This document shows positions 16,051 to 25,215 of a DNA stretch of 64,000 nt, in pieces. The notes below the pieces were generated by a model. The model made no database searches, was not told the DNA's origin, and was given only the letters and a program-made list of their open reading frames with translations. The first letter of the stretch is position 1, and every line of letters starts with the position of its first letter. The DNA lies in NCBI RefSeq assembly GCF_900142435.1, contig NZ_LT670846.1:290486-354485 (forward strand). Direction: 5' to 3'. Position numbers and translations under genes: made by a program. Origin of the DNA: Thermocrinis minervae (GTDB lineage Bacteria > Aquificota > Aquificia > Aquificales > Aquificaceae).

Positions 16051-16332
16051 ATGAAGCTTAGAAAGGTTCTCGTAGCTGTCTTTCTAATACTGCTTCAGTT
16101 ATTGGTGGGGGAGGTTTCTATACTACACAGCCACGAGGATCACAAGCTTCACCTTGACTGTCAGCTCTGTCTGCTTCAGGCAAACCCACAGAAGAAGGAG
16201 GACTTTAGGGCTGCTCCCAAAAGCCTTACCTTATTTGTCGTCTACATACAGGATCAAAAACCGGGAGTCTTAAGACCTCTAGAACCTTTCCATATTACCT
16301 ACTACCTTAGGGCACCTCCTGGTCAAGGATAA
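16051..16332 (+). CDS. Small exported His/Cys protein ahead of the zinc-uptake genes (DUF2946-like)
   Basis: A 93-aa protein with an N-terminal signal or anchor (LVAVFLILLQLLVGEV), then a metal-binding-looking stretch HSHEDHKLHLDCQLC and an ending RAPPGQG. Short proteins with HxxH/CxxC and a C-terminal R(A/G)PP occur next to metal-transport genes (DUF2946-like); my assignment to that family is tentative. It is the first gene of a run with a porin, ZnuA-like and ZnuB-like proteins. A TACAAT at 16030-16035 may be its -10. Periplasmic zinc or copper handling is inference from context. Confidence 0.7.
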   Translation: MKLRKVLVAVFLILLQLLVGEVSILHSHEDHKLHLDCQLCLLQANPQKKEDFRAAPKSLTLFVVYIQDQKPGVLRPLEPFHITYYLRAPPGQG

Positions 16333-16341
16333 GACTTATCC
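16327..16341. repeat. Perfect 15-bp inverted repeat between the small gene and the porin
   Basis: GGATAAG-A-CTTATCC, arms of 7 bp with a 1-bp centre, overlapping the stop codon of the preceding small gene. It could be a protein-binding site (for example a metal regulator) rather than a hairpin, since the centre is too short for a loop. There is no T-run, so it is not a terminator. Function unknown. Confidence 0.5.
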
Positions 16342-16387
16342 AGGATCTCGGCAAAACCCAAAAAAAAACTAAAAGGAGGTGCCCACC

Positions 16388-17746
16388 ATGAAAAAAGTGT
16401 GTTTGCTTTTAGCTCTCTTTGGTTCCTTTGCCTTTGCAAAGGATGACGTGCAGGAGCTAAAGAAAGAGATAGAGCTTTTGAAAAAGAGACTTGATGAGCT
16501 TGAGAGAAGACTAAAGGAGGCTGAGGCTGCAAAAAAAGAGGCAAAGGAGTATGTCCAGACCCAAAGGCCAGAGTCTGCCGACAGGAATATACAGCTACGT
16601 TTAAAGTACTCGGAGACCTTAGGAGTTTACTCACCCTTCAGGCAGACGGCCTTCTTACCAGACATATCCCTCATAGTGGATACCTCTGCAGTGGGCAGGA
16701 GCTTGAACGACGACAGGTACAAACAGCTTACCATACCTGGTTTTACCTACAGGAATACGGACGATACACCCAACGTAAACAGAGGCTTTAACCTCAACTA
16801 TGCGGAGCTCTACCTTTACGCTCCTGTGGATCCGTACTTTGACCTTTATGCCACCATACCCTTTTCGGAACACGGTTCAGAGTTGGAGGAGGCATACGCA
16901 GTAACCAGAGGCCTGCCGGGTGGTTTGCAGGTAAAGCTTGGGAAGTTTAGAAGCTCCTTCGGTAGGTTGAACTCTCTTCACCCACACGTCTGGGACTTTG
17001 TAGATGCTCCTTTGGTATACAGGGTTTTCCTCGGGGATGATGGACTGGTAGAGAAGGGCATTCAGGTAAACTGGCTAGCTCCTCTACCCTTCTACCTGCT
17101 GTTTGGTGCTGAGGTCCTGCAGGGTGAAAACCAGGAAAGCTTCGGAACGGATGGTTTTCAAGTTGGAAGCTTTAGCGTCTCTAGCACCAGGAAGCCAAAC
17201 CTCTACGTGGGCTTTGTGAAGACCTCCTTTGACTTGGGGAACCTTTCCGTACTTACTGGCCTCTCTTTAGCCACAGGACACGCTAGGAACGCAAGCGAAG
17301 GCTTTGCCGGGAGGACCAGGCTTTACGGTTTTGACCTCACAGCCAAGTACTTCATAGACTCCTACAGGTACTTGGCTTTCCAGACGGAGTACCTTTACAG
17401 GGATCAAAAGGGTCAGATTTACGATGGGACTAACAGCACGGTCCAGGACGTATCCAAAAAGCAGGGTGGACTGTATGCCCAAGTTGTCTGGAGGTTTGAT
17501 CCACGTTGGAGGGTAGGCCTAAGGTACGACCTTATAGACAAAAACTCAGTGACTGGCATGCAGACATACAAGAACCTTTACGCCTATTACGGTATGCTGG
17601 AGTATAACCCCACTGAGTTCTCCCGCATCAGGTTTCAGGTGGGTCAAAACAGGGCCTTCTTTGAAGGAACCAACAGGAAGACTGTAAACGAGGTTATACT
17701 CCAGTTTAACTTTGCCATAGGTGCCCATGGTGCTCATCCCTTCTAA
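16388..17746 (+). CDS. Outer-membrane porin/receptor with N-terminal coiled coil, in a zinc-uptake operon
   Basis: A 452-aa outer-membrane protein. The ATG at 16388 follows a strong AAAGGAGGT. The signal peptide (VCLLLALFGSFAFA) is followed by a heptad coiled coil at about 22-60 (VQELKKEIELLKKRLDELER). A beta barrel with girdles of aromatic strands follows and ends in a phenylalanine strand (VILQFNFAIGAHGAHPF). Similar proteins are annotated as zinc-regulated outer-membrane proteins because they sit with znu genes; here ZnuA and ZnuB homologues follow directly. The C-terminal GAHGAHPF could bind metal. Specificity is inferred from neighbours. Confidence 0.8.
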   Translation: MKKVCLLLALFGSFAFAKDDVQELKKEIELLKKRLDELERRLKEAEAAKKEAKEYVQTQRPESADRNIQLRLKYSETLGVYSPFRQTAFLPDISLIVDTSAVGRSLNDDRYKQLTIPGFTYRNTDDTPNVNRGFNLNYAELYLYAPVDPYFDLYATIPFSEHGSELEEAYAVTRGLPGGLQVKLGKFRSSFGRLNSLHPHVWDFVDAPLVYRVFLGDDGLVEKGIQVNWLAPLPFYLLFGAEVLQGENQESFGTDGFQVGSFSVSSTRKPNLYVGFVKTSFDLGNLSVLTGLSLATGHARNASEGFAGRTRLYGFDLTAKYFIDSYRYLAFQTEYLYRDQKGQIYDGTNSTVQDVSKKQGGLYAQVVWRFDPRWRVGLRYDLIDKNSVTGMQTYKNLYAYYGMLEYNPTEFSRIRFQVGQNRAFFEGTNRKTVNEVILQFNFAIGAHGAHPF

Positions 17747-17761
17747 ATAGGAGGTATAAAC

Positions 17762-18631
17762 ATGAGGGTGTTAATCTTTCTTTTTCTAGCTCTTTCCCTT
17801 TCCTTTGCCCAGCTTAGGGTGGTTGCCACGTATCCCTGGATAGGTGACCTGGTGAAGAGGATAGGTAAGGACAGGGTGGATGTTTTTATCCTAGCAAAGC
17901 CTACAGAAGATCCTCACTTTGTAGTTCCCAAACCTTCCTTTATCGCAAGGCTCCGGAGTGCTGACCTTCTGGTAATACAAGGTGCTTCCTTGGAAGTAGG
18001 CTTTGTTCCTGTGCTCCTTCAACAGTCTAACAACCCAAAGATACAGCCGGGTAGAGAGGGTTTCCTGGATCTGTCTGGGTTTGTCAGGCTGATAGAAAAG
18101 CCTCAAAGCGTGTCAAGGGCCATGGGAGATGTCCATCCTGAGGGTAACCCTCACTACAACCTAGACCCTCATAACATACCCATCCTAGCAAGGGCCATAA
18201 AGGAAAAGCTCTGTTCCCTTGACCGTTCAGGGTGTGCTAGCTACGAGGAGAACCTGAGGGTCTTTGAAAGAGAATGGTCTGACAGACTCAGAGAGTGGGA
18301 CAGAAGACTTTCCGTATTAAGGGGCCAGAAGGTAGTATCGTACCACATGCTCTACGACTACCTTCTCCTTAGGTACGGTGCTCAGCTCGTAGGGACAATA
18401 GAACCCCTTCCTGGTATACCACCTACACCAAGGCATACCCAGGAGCTCGTAGGTCTTGTAAGATCCCAGGGAGTCAGACTCATACTCCAGGACGTGTACC
18501 ACGAAAAGAGGACTGCCCAGTATATAGCATCACAGACGGGCGCGAGGGTAGTAGAGCTCCCGCACGATGGCTACAACCTGGTGGAGCTCTTTAACACCAT
18601 AAGCATCAAGTTGGAGGAAGCTCTAAGATGA
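17762..18631 (+). CDS. Metal ABC transporter substrate-binding protein (ZnuA-like)
   Basis: Cluster A-I periplasmic binding protein for Zn(II) or Mn(II), 289 aa. The signal peptide is LIFLFLALSLSFAQ. Metal ligands are recognisable as the His in EDPHFV, the His pair in DVHPEGNPHYNLDP, the His in VVSYHMLYDYLL and an acidic residue in ILQDVYHEKRT. The long His-rich loop of classic ZnuA is reduced. The GTG-free start has GGAGG 5 nt upstream. It overlaps the permease gene by 4 bp. Zinc is the best guess from the Pxx-H pattern; manganese or iron is possible. Confidence 0.9.
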   Translation: MRVLIFLFLALSLSFAQLRVVATYPWIGDLVKRIGKDRVDVFILAKPTEDPHFVVPKPSFIARLRSADLLVIQGASLEVGFVPVLLQQSNNPKIQPGREGFLDLSGFVRLIEKPQSVSRAMGDVHPEGNPHYNLDPHNIPILARAIKEKLCSLDRSGCASYEENLRVFEREWSDRLREWDRRLSVLRGQKVVSYHMLYDYLLLRYGAQLVGTIEPLPGIPPTPRHTQELVGLVRSQGVRLILQDVYHEKRTAQYIASQTGARVVELPHDGYNLVELFNTISIKLEEALR

Positions 18632-19356
18632 TGGACATACTTTGGCCTGCTCTCCTGCTCTCTTTTGTACTCCTTGGCATACATGCTTACTTTGGTAGGG
18701 AGATAATAAAAAGAGGTGTCATCTTTACAGATCTTGCAGTGGGCCAGCTCTCAGCCGTGGGTGTTGCCCTGGCCCTCCTTCTAAATTCAGAGATCCATGT
18801 CCTTTCTGTGTTATTTGCCCTTTTGGGAGGTCTTTTAGTCCTGCTCTTTGAGAGGTCCCAGTACAAGGAAGCTCTGATAGGCCTTCTCTATGCCCTTGGC
18901 GTATCCTCCGTTTACCTTATCCTTTCCAAGTCACCCCACGGTGCGGAGGACTTTTTAAGGCTTACCGCCGCTGATATCCTCTTTGTACCCATGCAGGAGA
19001 TACTAAAGACGGCAGTGGCTTACAGTTTTATAGGCCTCCTCCTGTTTGTGAGATCTAAGTTCCTTGAGGGTTTCCTGAAAGAGCTTACCTTCTACCTTCT
19101 CTTTGCCTTTACTGTATCCAGCTCTGTGAAGTTAGCGGGTGTTGTTGTGGTGTTTAGCATACTCCTTGCTCCTGCCCTGGTAAGCTTGTTCTTGATGGAC
19201 AACCTTCTCTTCGCCTGGCTATGGGGTGCTGCCGTAAACACTGTAGCCATGATCATCTCTTACAAGCTTGACCTTCCTACAGGATTTAGCGTGGCCTTCC
19301 TTCAGGCTCTGTGTTCCCTCTGCGTCTTTTTCTTGAGGATGGTGAAGACCTCGTAG
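18628..19356 (+). CDS. Metal ABC transporter permease (ZnuB-like)
   Basis: Inner-membrane permease of the ABC-3 family, 242 aa with about seven hydrophobic segments. Segments such as FTDLAVGQLSAVGVALALLL and KLAGVVVVFSILLAPALVSL match the ZnuB/MntB pattern. The start ATGATG overlaps the stop of the binding protein. Its last 55 bp overlap the 3' end of the RND pump gene on the opposite strand. No ABC ATPase (ZnuC) is encoded in this operon or anywhere in the window, so the ATPase must come from elsewhere. Confidence 0.88.
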   Translation: MMDILWPALLLSFVLLGIHAYFGREIIKRGVIFTDLAVGQLSAVGVALALLLNSEIHVLSVLFALLGGLLVLLFERSQYKEALIGLLYALGVSSVYLILSKSPHGAEDFLRLTAADILFVPMQEILKTAVAYSFIGLLLFVRSKFLEGFLKELTFYLLFAFTVSSSVKLAGVVVVFSILLAPALVSLFLMDNLLFAWLWGAAVNTVAMIISYKLDLPTGFSVAFLQALCSLCVFFLRMVKTS

Positions 19357-22325
19357 AGTACGGGAAGCAGGAAGAGGCTCAGGGGTAGGCCTGATAGGAT
19401 ACCACCTATTATAGCCACGGCCAGAGGCTTTCTAAACTCTGAACCTGCTGTGAGTCCTAGAGCAACAGGAAGTAGGGCAGCTACTACAGTGAGAGTAGTC
19501 ATGAGTATGGGTCTTAACCTCTCCCTTCTTGCTTGGAGTATAGCCTCCCTTGAGCTTACACCTTCCTTTTCCAGCTGTAGTATACGTTCAATGAACAGGA
19601 CGGCATCCCTCACTATTATTCCTATGAGGAGTATGATGCCAAAGTAGGAGGGTACGCTTAGAGATGTACCCGTCAAGGAGAGGAGTCCAAAAGCTCCCAT
19701 GGCTGCAAGAGGCACCATTAAAAGCACTATGAAAGGAAGTCTATAGCTTTCAAAGAGGCTTGCCAGGATCATGTAAACTCCTAGCAAGGCTACCAACACG
19801 GAAAAGCCAAACCCTTGGAACGATCTAGCAAACTCCCTGGCCTGTCCTACCCTTTCGTAGCTGTATCCAGGGGGTAAGTTGGCTTGAAGCCAGCTTTCTA
19901 CCTCTGACAGTGCACTTGCCAGGTCTTTGCTACCTGAGAGGTTGGCGTATAGGGTAAAGGAGTACTGCCTGTTGAACCTGTTTATCACGTGGTAACCAGG
20001 TCCCTGCTGTATCTGAACCACATCGTACAAGGGCACTAGGTTCCCGTTCTTTGCCCTGACATAGACCTTCTTTAGGTTTTCAACCTCTTTGATGAAGTCT
20101 TCGTCTGCCTTTATGTAGGCGTTGTAGCTTTCGGATCCTACTTCATAAGTACCTACCTTATACTTTCCAAATAATATCTGGAGCGTGTCTGAAACAGCCT
20201 TTACGTCTATGCCCAGATCTGCAAGCTTCTGCCTGTCTGGGATTATCCTGACCTGGGGCTCGTTAAGCCTTAGGTCTGTGTCTACGTCTTTAAACCCGGG
20301 CCTGTTTCCAAAATCCCTCATGTAAGCGTCTGCTATCCTTTGAAGCTCTTCTAGGTAAGGGCCCTTTACTACGTACTGAACGTCCGTCTGGCGCCCAAGC
20401 CCCAACGATATGGGCGCAGACTCAACGCTCACCCTTACATCCCTAAGCTTGGAAAACTCGTTCCTCAGTTGGTTCATTATGACTGTCATGTGAGGTCTCT
20501 TCCCCGATTTGAGGTACACAAAGCCCATTCCACCGTTCACGTCCGGCCTTCCCGCCACACCCTGTCCCATGGCTACACCAAACCTGTCTACGTAAGGGTT
20601 TCTGCGCAGTATAGCCTCTATCTCCCTCGTCTTCTGCTCTGTAAAGTCGAAGGAGGATCCTATGGGTGTTTCGAACCTGACTAGGAACCTCCCTTCGTCC
20701 ACCACTGGGAAAAACTCCTTCTTTGTCTTCTGGAATAGGAAAAAGCCGAGGACAGCAGTAACCAAGGATATGACTATCACAAAAAGCTTGTGTCTCAAAG
20801 ACCAAAGGAGGGCTTTATCAAACAAGGCTTCAAACTTTGCGTAGGCTCTCATAAACTTGTTCTCATGAGAGACGCCCACGAGCCTAGCCGTGGCCATAGG
20901 GGTAAAGCTCAGCGAGACCAGGTAGGATATAGCTATGGCCACTATAAGGGTGAAGACAAAACCCGAGAAGAACTTACCTATGACACCCTTCAGGAACAGA
21001 ACGGGTAAGAATACCACTATCAGCGAGGCTGTAGAGGCAAGTAGGGCAAAGATTACTATCCTAGTACCGAGCTCTGCGGCCTCCAAGGGATTTAGACCTT
21101 CCTGAGCCCTTCTGAAGATGCTCTCCAGGACTACTATGGCATCGTCTATCACTATACCCACGGCCACAGCCATGGCAAGAAGGGTAAAGGTGTTGAGCGA
21201 GTCCCCCTTTATGTATAGGAAGAAGATAGTACCAAGGAGTGCCACGGGTATAGCAAAGACAGGCACGAAGGTAACCCTTAAAGAACCCAGGAAGAGATAG
21301 ACAACCACAGCTGTAAGGAAGCTTCCCATCACTATCTCTTCTATGGCAGCCCTGACGCTGTCCTTTATGAAGATGCTAGCGTCGAAGGTGTAATCAAGGC
21401 GCATACCTGCTGGAAGCCTTTTGTTCCACTCTTCCATCTTCTTCTTTACAGCATCTACCACCTGTACCGTGTTGGCGTTGGACTGCTTGTACACCACGAT
21501 TACTATGGCCTGCTCTCCCATGAACCTTGCCATACCCCTCTTTTCATCCTCTCCAAAGTAGACTTTGGCTACATCCCTGAGTTGTAAGCCATTGGGTAGA
21601 CTGCTCAGACCAAGATCTTCGGGTTTCTCTGGCTTGCCGTACAGCCTGAGCACGTAATCTCTCTGCGTGCCATAGATACTACCAGCTGGGGAGTTGAGAA
21701 GGTTGTTCTGGACTACCTGTGCCACGTCAGAGGGTGTAAGCCCTCTAGCCCAAAGTTTTTCTGGGTTTATCCTAACCCATAGGACGTTATCCCTAAAACC
21801 ACCAAGATCTACCTCTCCAACGCCGTATATCCTCTCCACATCCCTTCTTATGAGCTTGTCTGCATAGTAGGCCAGGGTTTGGTAGTCAGCCGTCTTTGAG
21901 TGGAGGAGCATTACAAACACGGGAACACCGCTCGTGTCTACCTTTCTAACTACAGGCGGGTCTACACCTATGGGCATCCTTCCGTATGCCCTTTGTACAG
22001 CATCCCTCACTTCCTGGGCTGCCACATCTACATCCTTTTCCAGGGAAAAGACTACGCTTATCCTAGAGGTTCCGTAGTAGCTTGAGGAGGCTATGTACTC
22101 TATCCCACTTATGGTGGCGAGCTCATCCTCGATCTGTCTAGTGACTACCGCGTCTACTGTCTGCGCATCTGCACCGTTATAAGTGGTGGATATGGTTACC
22201 GTAGGAAAGTCCACGTTGGGCAGTCTGTCGATGGGTATGTTAAAGTAGGAGTAGAGGCCAAGAAGTATAAAAGAGAACATGAGCATCCAGGAGGTGACTG
22301 GCCTTCTTATGAAAAACCTGTACAT
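19302..22325 (-). CDS. RND multidrug efflux pump, HAE1 (AcrB/MexB-like) family
   Basis: Inner-membrane proton-driven exporter of 1007 aa. The N-terminus MYRFFIRRPVTSWMLMF, the twelve membrane segments split by two large periplasmic loops, and the conserved TM4 block (LLAMAVAVGIVIDDAIVVLE) with the proton-relay Asp pair identify the hydrophobe/amphiphile branch rather than the metal branch. The repeat is seen at VPSYFGIILLIGIIVRDAVLFIE, where one usual Asn/Asp is changed. No adaptor gene is adjacent; the minimal adaptor and TolC genes at 12777-14508 are possible partners. It has a TetR-type palindrome directly upstream. Confidence 0.93.
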   Translation of the reverse strand: MYRFFIRRPVTSWMLMFSFILLGLYSYFNIPIDRLPNVDFPTVTISTTYNGADAQTVDAVVTRQIEDELATISGIEYIASSSYYGTSRISVVFSLEKDVDVAAQEVRDAVQRAYGRMPIGVDPPVVRKVDTSGVPVFVMLLHSKTADYQTLAYYADKLIRRDVERIYGVGEVDLGGFRDNVLWVRINPEKLWARGLTPSDVAQVVQNNLLNSPAGSIYGTQRDYVLRLYGKPEKPEDLGLSSLPNGLQLRDVAKVYFGEDEKRGMARFMGEQAIVIVVYKQSNANTVQVVDAVKKKMEEWNKRLPAGMRLDYTFDASIFIKDSVRAAIEEIVMGSFLTAVVVYLFLGSLRVTFVPVFAIPVALLGTIFFLYIKGDSLNTFTLLAMAVAVGIVIDDAIVVLESIFRRAQEGLNPLEAAELGTRIVIFALLASTASLIVVFLPVLFLKGVIGKFFSGFVFTLIVAIAISYLVSLSFTPMATARLVGVSHENKFMRAYAKFEALFDKALLWSLRHKLFVIVISLVTAVLGFFLFQKTKKEFFPVVDEGRFLVRFETPIGSSFDFTEQKTREIEAILRRNPYVDRFGVAMGQGVAGRPDVNGGMGFVYLKSGKRPHMTVIMNQLRNEFSKLRDVRVSVESAPISLGLGRQTDVQYVVKGPYLEELQRIADAYMRDFGNRPGFKDVDTDLRLNEPQVRIIPDRQKLADLGIDVKAVSDTLQILFGKYKVGTYEVGSESYNAYIKADEDFIKEVENLKKVYVRAKNGNLVPLYDVVQIQQGPGYHVINRFNRQYSFTLYANLSGSKDLASALSEVESWLQANLPPGYSYERVGQAREFARSFQGFGFSVLVALLGVYMILASLFESYRLPFIVLLMVPLAAMGAFGLLSLTGTSLSVPSYFGIILLIGIIVRDAVLFIERILQLEKEGVSSREAILQARRERLRPILMTTLTVVAALLPVALGLTAGSEFRKPLAVAIIGGILSGLPLSLFLLPVLYEVFTILKKKTQREHRA

Positions 22326-22337
22326 TTGGAATATGAT

Positions 22338-22361
22338 AACATACTGACTGGTCGGTATGTT
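22338..22361. promoter_or_regulatory. TetR-type operator upstream of the RND pump
   Basis: A 24-bp near-perfect inverted repeat: left arm AACATACTGAC, centre TG, right arm GTCGGTATGTT, with one mismatch. Size and the (A)CATACnGAC core resemble TetR-family operators that control efflux genes. It lies 12 bp upstream of the pump ATG and just past the glnE stop. The cognate regulator is not in the window. Confidence 0.7.
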
Positions 22362-22365
22362 GCGT

Positions 22366-25146
22366 CTAGCCGAACACTTCCAAAAAGAGTTCTCTCATGC
22401 CTTTAAGGGTGTTGAAAAGCTCTTCTGAGAATTCGTCTACGTCCATCCCCAGAGAACTTGCTAGTCTTTGGAGGTCTTGCCTATGCAACACGGAGCCAGC
22501 TCTCTCCTTTGAGAGCCTAAGCCTTGTTTCTACAAGCCTCAAAAACATGTACTTTTGGTACACGTCTTTCAGTATACTGTGCTTTTCCATGAGCTTCTGA
22601 CATGCCCTTATCATAGAAGGCTCTCTTAGACCTTCTAAGATTATGTAGTACTGGATTATGAACTCTCCATCCAGCAGCCCGCCTGGGGAGAACTTTAGGT
22701 CTATAAGGTCTTTACCCTTCTTGGCCTGACCTTCTAGCATATGTCTCATCTGTTTTATCTCTTCCCTTTCCTTCTTACCCACAGGCTTTTCAAAGAGGAA
22801 TTCCGTCAGGAGCTTCTCCATCTCCTCCTTTAGATACTCTGGCCCTACTACGTATCTACACCTTGTCCATGCTAGCCTTTCCCAGGTTCTTGCTGTGTTC
22901 CTAAAGTACTCCCTGTAGAACTCAAGAGGTGGCAGAAGCTCTCCCTTTGTACCCATGGGTCTTAGTCTAAAGTCTACATCGTATAGGTAGCCTTCAGAGG
23001 TGTGAGTGGTTAAGAACCTTACAAAGTTTTGAGCCTTCTTTGTAAGCTCGTAGTCCACTTGAGAGGAAACAAAGACGAGGTCAAGGTCTGAACCTATGCT
23101 TAACTCAGCGCTACCGTACTTTCCAAGGGATAGAAGGAGTATACCGTCAAGCTCTAGAAACTGGTATGCTTTCTTAAGCAAAAAGTCTGCGAGCATGGTA
23201 AGGCTTGCAAAGAAGTCCATAAGCTTTTTGTACCTGTGGTCCTTCTTAAGAAGGTACACTAGAGCAATTCTTACTTCCCAGACTTTTTTGAAACGTCTGA
23301 AGAGATTCTCAGGGCTTAGATTAAGCGTCTGCTTGTACTTTTCAAACTCTTCGGTGAGTTTTTCCTCTTCTGGAAAGTCTTGGTAAAGGGTAAGAACGTC
23401 TTCCACCAGGTCTGGATTCCTGCTTATCAGGTTAGAAAGGTATGAAGATAGGGAAAAAACCTTGCAGAGCTTTTGGTTTACATCTTCCTTGGCTGGGCTT
23501 AGCACTACCTTCCTGCCTGTGGGGTTGGAGAAGAACTTGTCAAAGTTTATGAGCGTCTCGTCTGGATCCGTGGACATGGACATGTTCTTTATAAGACTCG
23601 GAAGAAGCTCTATGAACTTCTTCTTTTCTTCGCTTGAAAGTATAACTCCTTCCTTACCGTGTATGTAGCTTACCAGTATGCTGTAGGCTCTCAGGGGGTT
23701 TTTAAAGCCGTATGCGCTTAGAACTTCCCTTGCCAGGTTTTCGTCTTCTGTTAAGATGGCCTGCTGGATGGGATCAAGCTCCTTTGGCCTTTCTTCCGGC
23801 ATTATGCCTTCAAAGACCTTGCTTACCTCCGAAGTGTAGTACCGGAATGTCCTTTCAAACTCTTCCCTTGATAGGCCCATCAGGAAAGCTAGAGCATCCA
23901 CATCGTTGGGAGAAAAGCTGTGTGTCTGTGTGCACCTGAACATCTGTATTGTGTGTTCAAGCCTCCTTAAAAACTCGTATGCCTTCTCTAGGATGACTGT
24001 CTGTTCGTTTGAGAATATACCTTTCTGGTTTAGCTTCCATATAGCCCTGAAGGTGTTGCTCTCTCTCAGGAAAGGGTTTTTACCACCCAGGAGTAGGACC
24101 AAAGCCTGGACGGCAAATTCTACCTCCCTTATGCCACCCTCACCTGTTTTGACATCTACCTTGTTTAGAACTCTCTTCTTTGATTGGGCAAGTATCTGGG
24201 CTTTGAGGAGCTTTATTTCTTCTATGACCTTATAGTCTATGGATTTTCTAAAGACAAAAGGGTTTTTTACCTCCCTTTCAAACACCTCGTACAGCTCTTT
24301 GTCTCCAGCACAGAAACGTGCTCTTAGAAGGGCAAACCTCTCCCACACTCTTCCATAGGATTCGTAGTAGAGTTCTGCACTCCTTACAGACATGCTTATA
24401 GGACCCGATCTCCCGAAGGGCCTAAGATCTAAATCCACCTCGTAGGGTTTTCCCTCAGGTGTTACTGTGTTCATGAGGGTAAAGACCTTTTGAAATACCT
24501 TAGAGAAGAACTCGTTTAAAGTTAGCTTTCCGGCTTGCCCATTGTCGGAAGAGTGGATGAACATAAGGTCTATGTCTGAGTAGTAGTTAAGTTCGTAGCT
24601 TCCCAGTTTACCTAGGGCTATTATGCATCCTGTGACCTCCTTCCCATTTTCTTCCAAGGGCTTCCCGTATTTTTCCGTATATTCACTTAGGGCTCTTTCG
24701 TAGGCGCACTCAAGCATGGCGTCTGGAAGCTCCGAGTACTCGTGAAGGATGTCCTCAAGCTTTGCAGTTCCAAGGATCTCCTTTGAGAGCAACCTCATAA
24801 GCTCCCTGTGCCTATAGTAAGCAAGCCTTTCTGAAAACTTCTCGTCGCTGAGGGAGTCCGAAAGAAGGCTCTTAAGCTCCTTCAGGTAGTCCTCCTTTTT
24901 CTTCCTTACGTACCAAAGGCCAGGGATAGTGTTCTGAAAGTCTTCTGGGTGGTTGATGAGGAACTTCCTTATACATTCGGACCTATCTAGAAGCTCAAGC
25001 AGGAGGATAAACCTTCTTTCGTTGAGGTAGGAGATGAGGCTCTGTGGGTCAGGATGGCGTTTTAACAGCTCCTCGAGGCTTTCCTTGGCCCTTTGGGGGT
25101 TTAGAAGCTTACCTTTAGCTTTTTCAAACCACTCGGAAGGAAACAC
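22366..25146 (-). CDS. glnE: Glutamine-synthetase adenylyltransferase/deadenylylase (GlnE)
   Basis: Bifunctional nitrogen regulator of 926 aa that adenylylates and deadenylylates glutamine synthetase. Two nucleotidyltransferase domains are visible. One is near residue 180 (GKLGSYELNYYSDIDLMFIH) and one near residue 675 (GKYGSAELSIGSDLDLVFVS), each followed by the DLRPFG/DFRLRPMG strand and a helical GlnD-type domain (GGIREVEFAVQ; GGLLDGEFIIQ). The start is a GTG with in-frame stops just upstream; AGGAG is almost in contact with it, so translation initiation here is unclear. It is divergent from the ferredoxin gene, with 69 bp between. Confidence 0.95.
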   Translation of the reverse strand: MFPSEWFEKAKGKLLNPQRAKESLEELLKRHPDPQSLISYLNERRFILLLELLDRSECIRKFLINHPEDFQNTIPGLWYVRKKKEDYLKELKSLLSDSLSDEKFSERLAYYRHRELMRLLSKEILGTAKLEDILHEYSELPDAMLECAYERALSEYTEKYGKPLEENGKEVTGCIIALGKLGSYELNYYSDIDLMFIHSSDNGQAGKLTLNEFFSKVFQKVFTLMNTVTPEGKPYEVDLDLRPFGRSGPISMSVRSAELYYESYGRVWERFALLRARFCAGDKELYEVFEREVKNPFVFRKSIDYKVIEEIKLLKAQILAQSKKRVLNKVDVKTGEGGIREVEFAVQALVLLLGGKNPFLRESNTFRAIWKLNQKGIFSNEQTVILEKAYEFLRRLEHTIQMFRCTQTHSFSPNDVDALAFLMGLSREEFERTFRYYTSEVSKVFEGIMPEERPKELDPIQQAILTEDENLAREVLSAYGFKNPLRAYSILVSYIHGKEGVILSSEEKKKFIELLPSLIKNMSMSTDPDETLINFDKFFSNPTGRKVVLSPAKEDVNQKLCKVFSLSSYLSNLISRNPDLVEDVLTLYQDFPEEEKLTEEFEKYKQTLNLSPENLFRRFKKVWEVRIALVYLLKKDHRYKKLMDFFASLTMLADFLLKKAYQFLELDGILLLSLGKYGSAELSIGSDLDLVFVSSQVDYELTKKAQNFVRFLTTHTSEGYLYDVDFRLRPMGTKGELLPPLEFYREYFRNTARTWERLAWTRCRYVVGPEYLKEEMEKLLTEFLFEKPVGKKEREEIKQMRHMLEGQAKKGKDLIDLKFSPGGLLDGEFIIQYYIILEGLREPSMIRACQKLMEKHSILKDVYQKYMFLRLVETRLRLSKERAGSVLHRQDLQRLASSLGMDVDEFSEELFNTLKGMRELFLEVFG

Positions 25147-25202
25147 TCCTGATAAAACATTTTATGATAAAAGTCTTCTTCCCGGAAGGAGGTCTGTATT
25201 AG

Positions 25203-25208
25203 TATATT
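25203..25208 (+). promoter_or_regulatory. -10 box of the ferredoxin gene (leaderless type)
   Basis: TATATT 7 nt before the ATG at 25216. A good Shine-Dalgarno-like GGAAGGAGGT at about 25183-25192 is 23 nt or more away from the ATG, too far to serve it. This supports a transcript starting at or next to the start codon. Confidence 0.45.
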
Positions 25209-25215
25209 TTCCACT

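Noticed and set aside
16327-16341. The GGATAAG-A-CTTATCC repeat as a terminator
   Set aside because: One-base centre cannot form a loop of the usual kind and no T-run follows; the porin immediately downstream has a strong ribosome site and belongs to the same operon.
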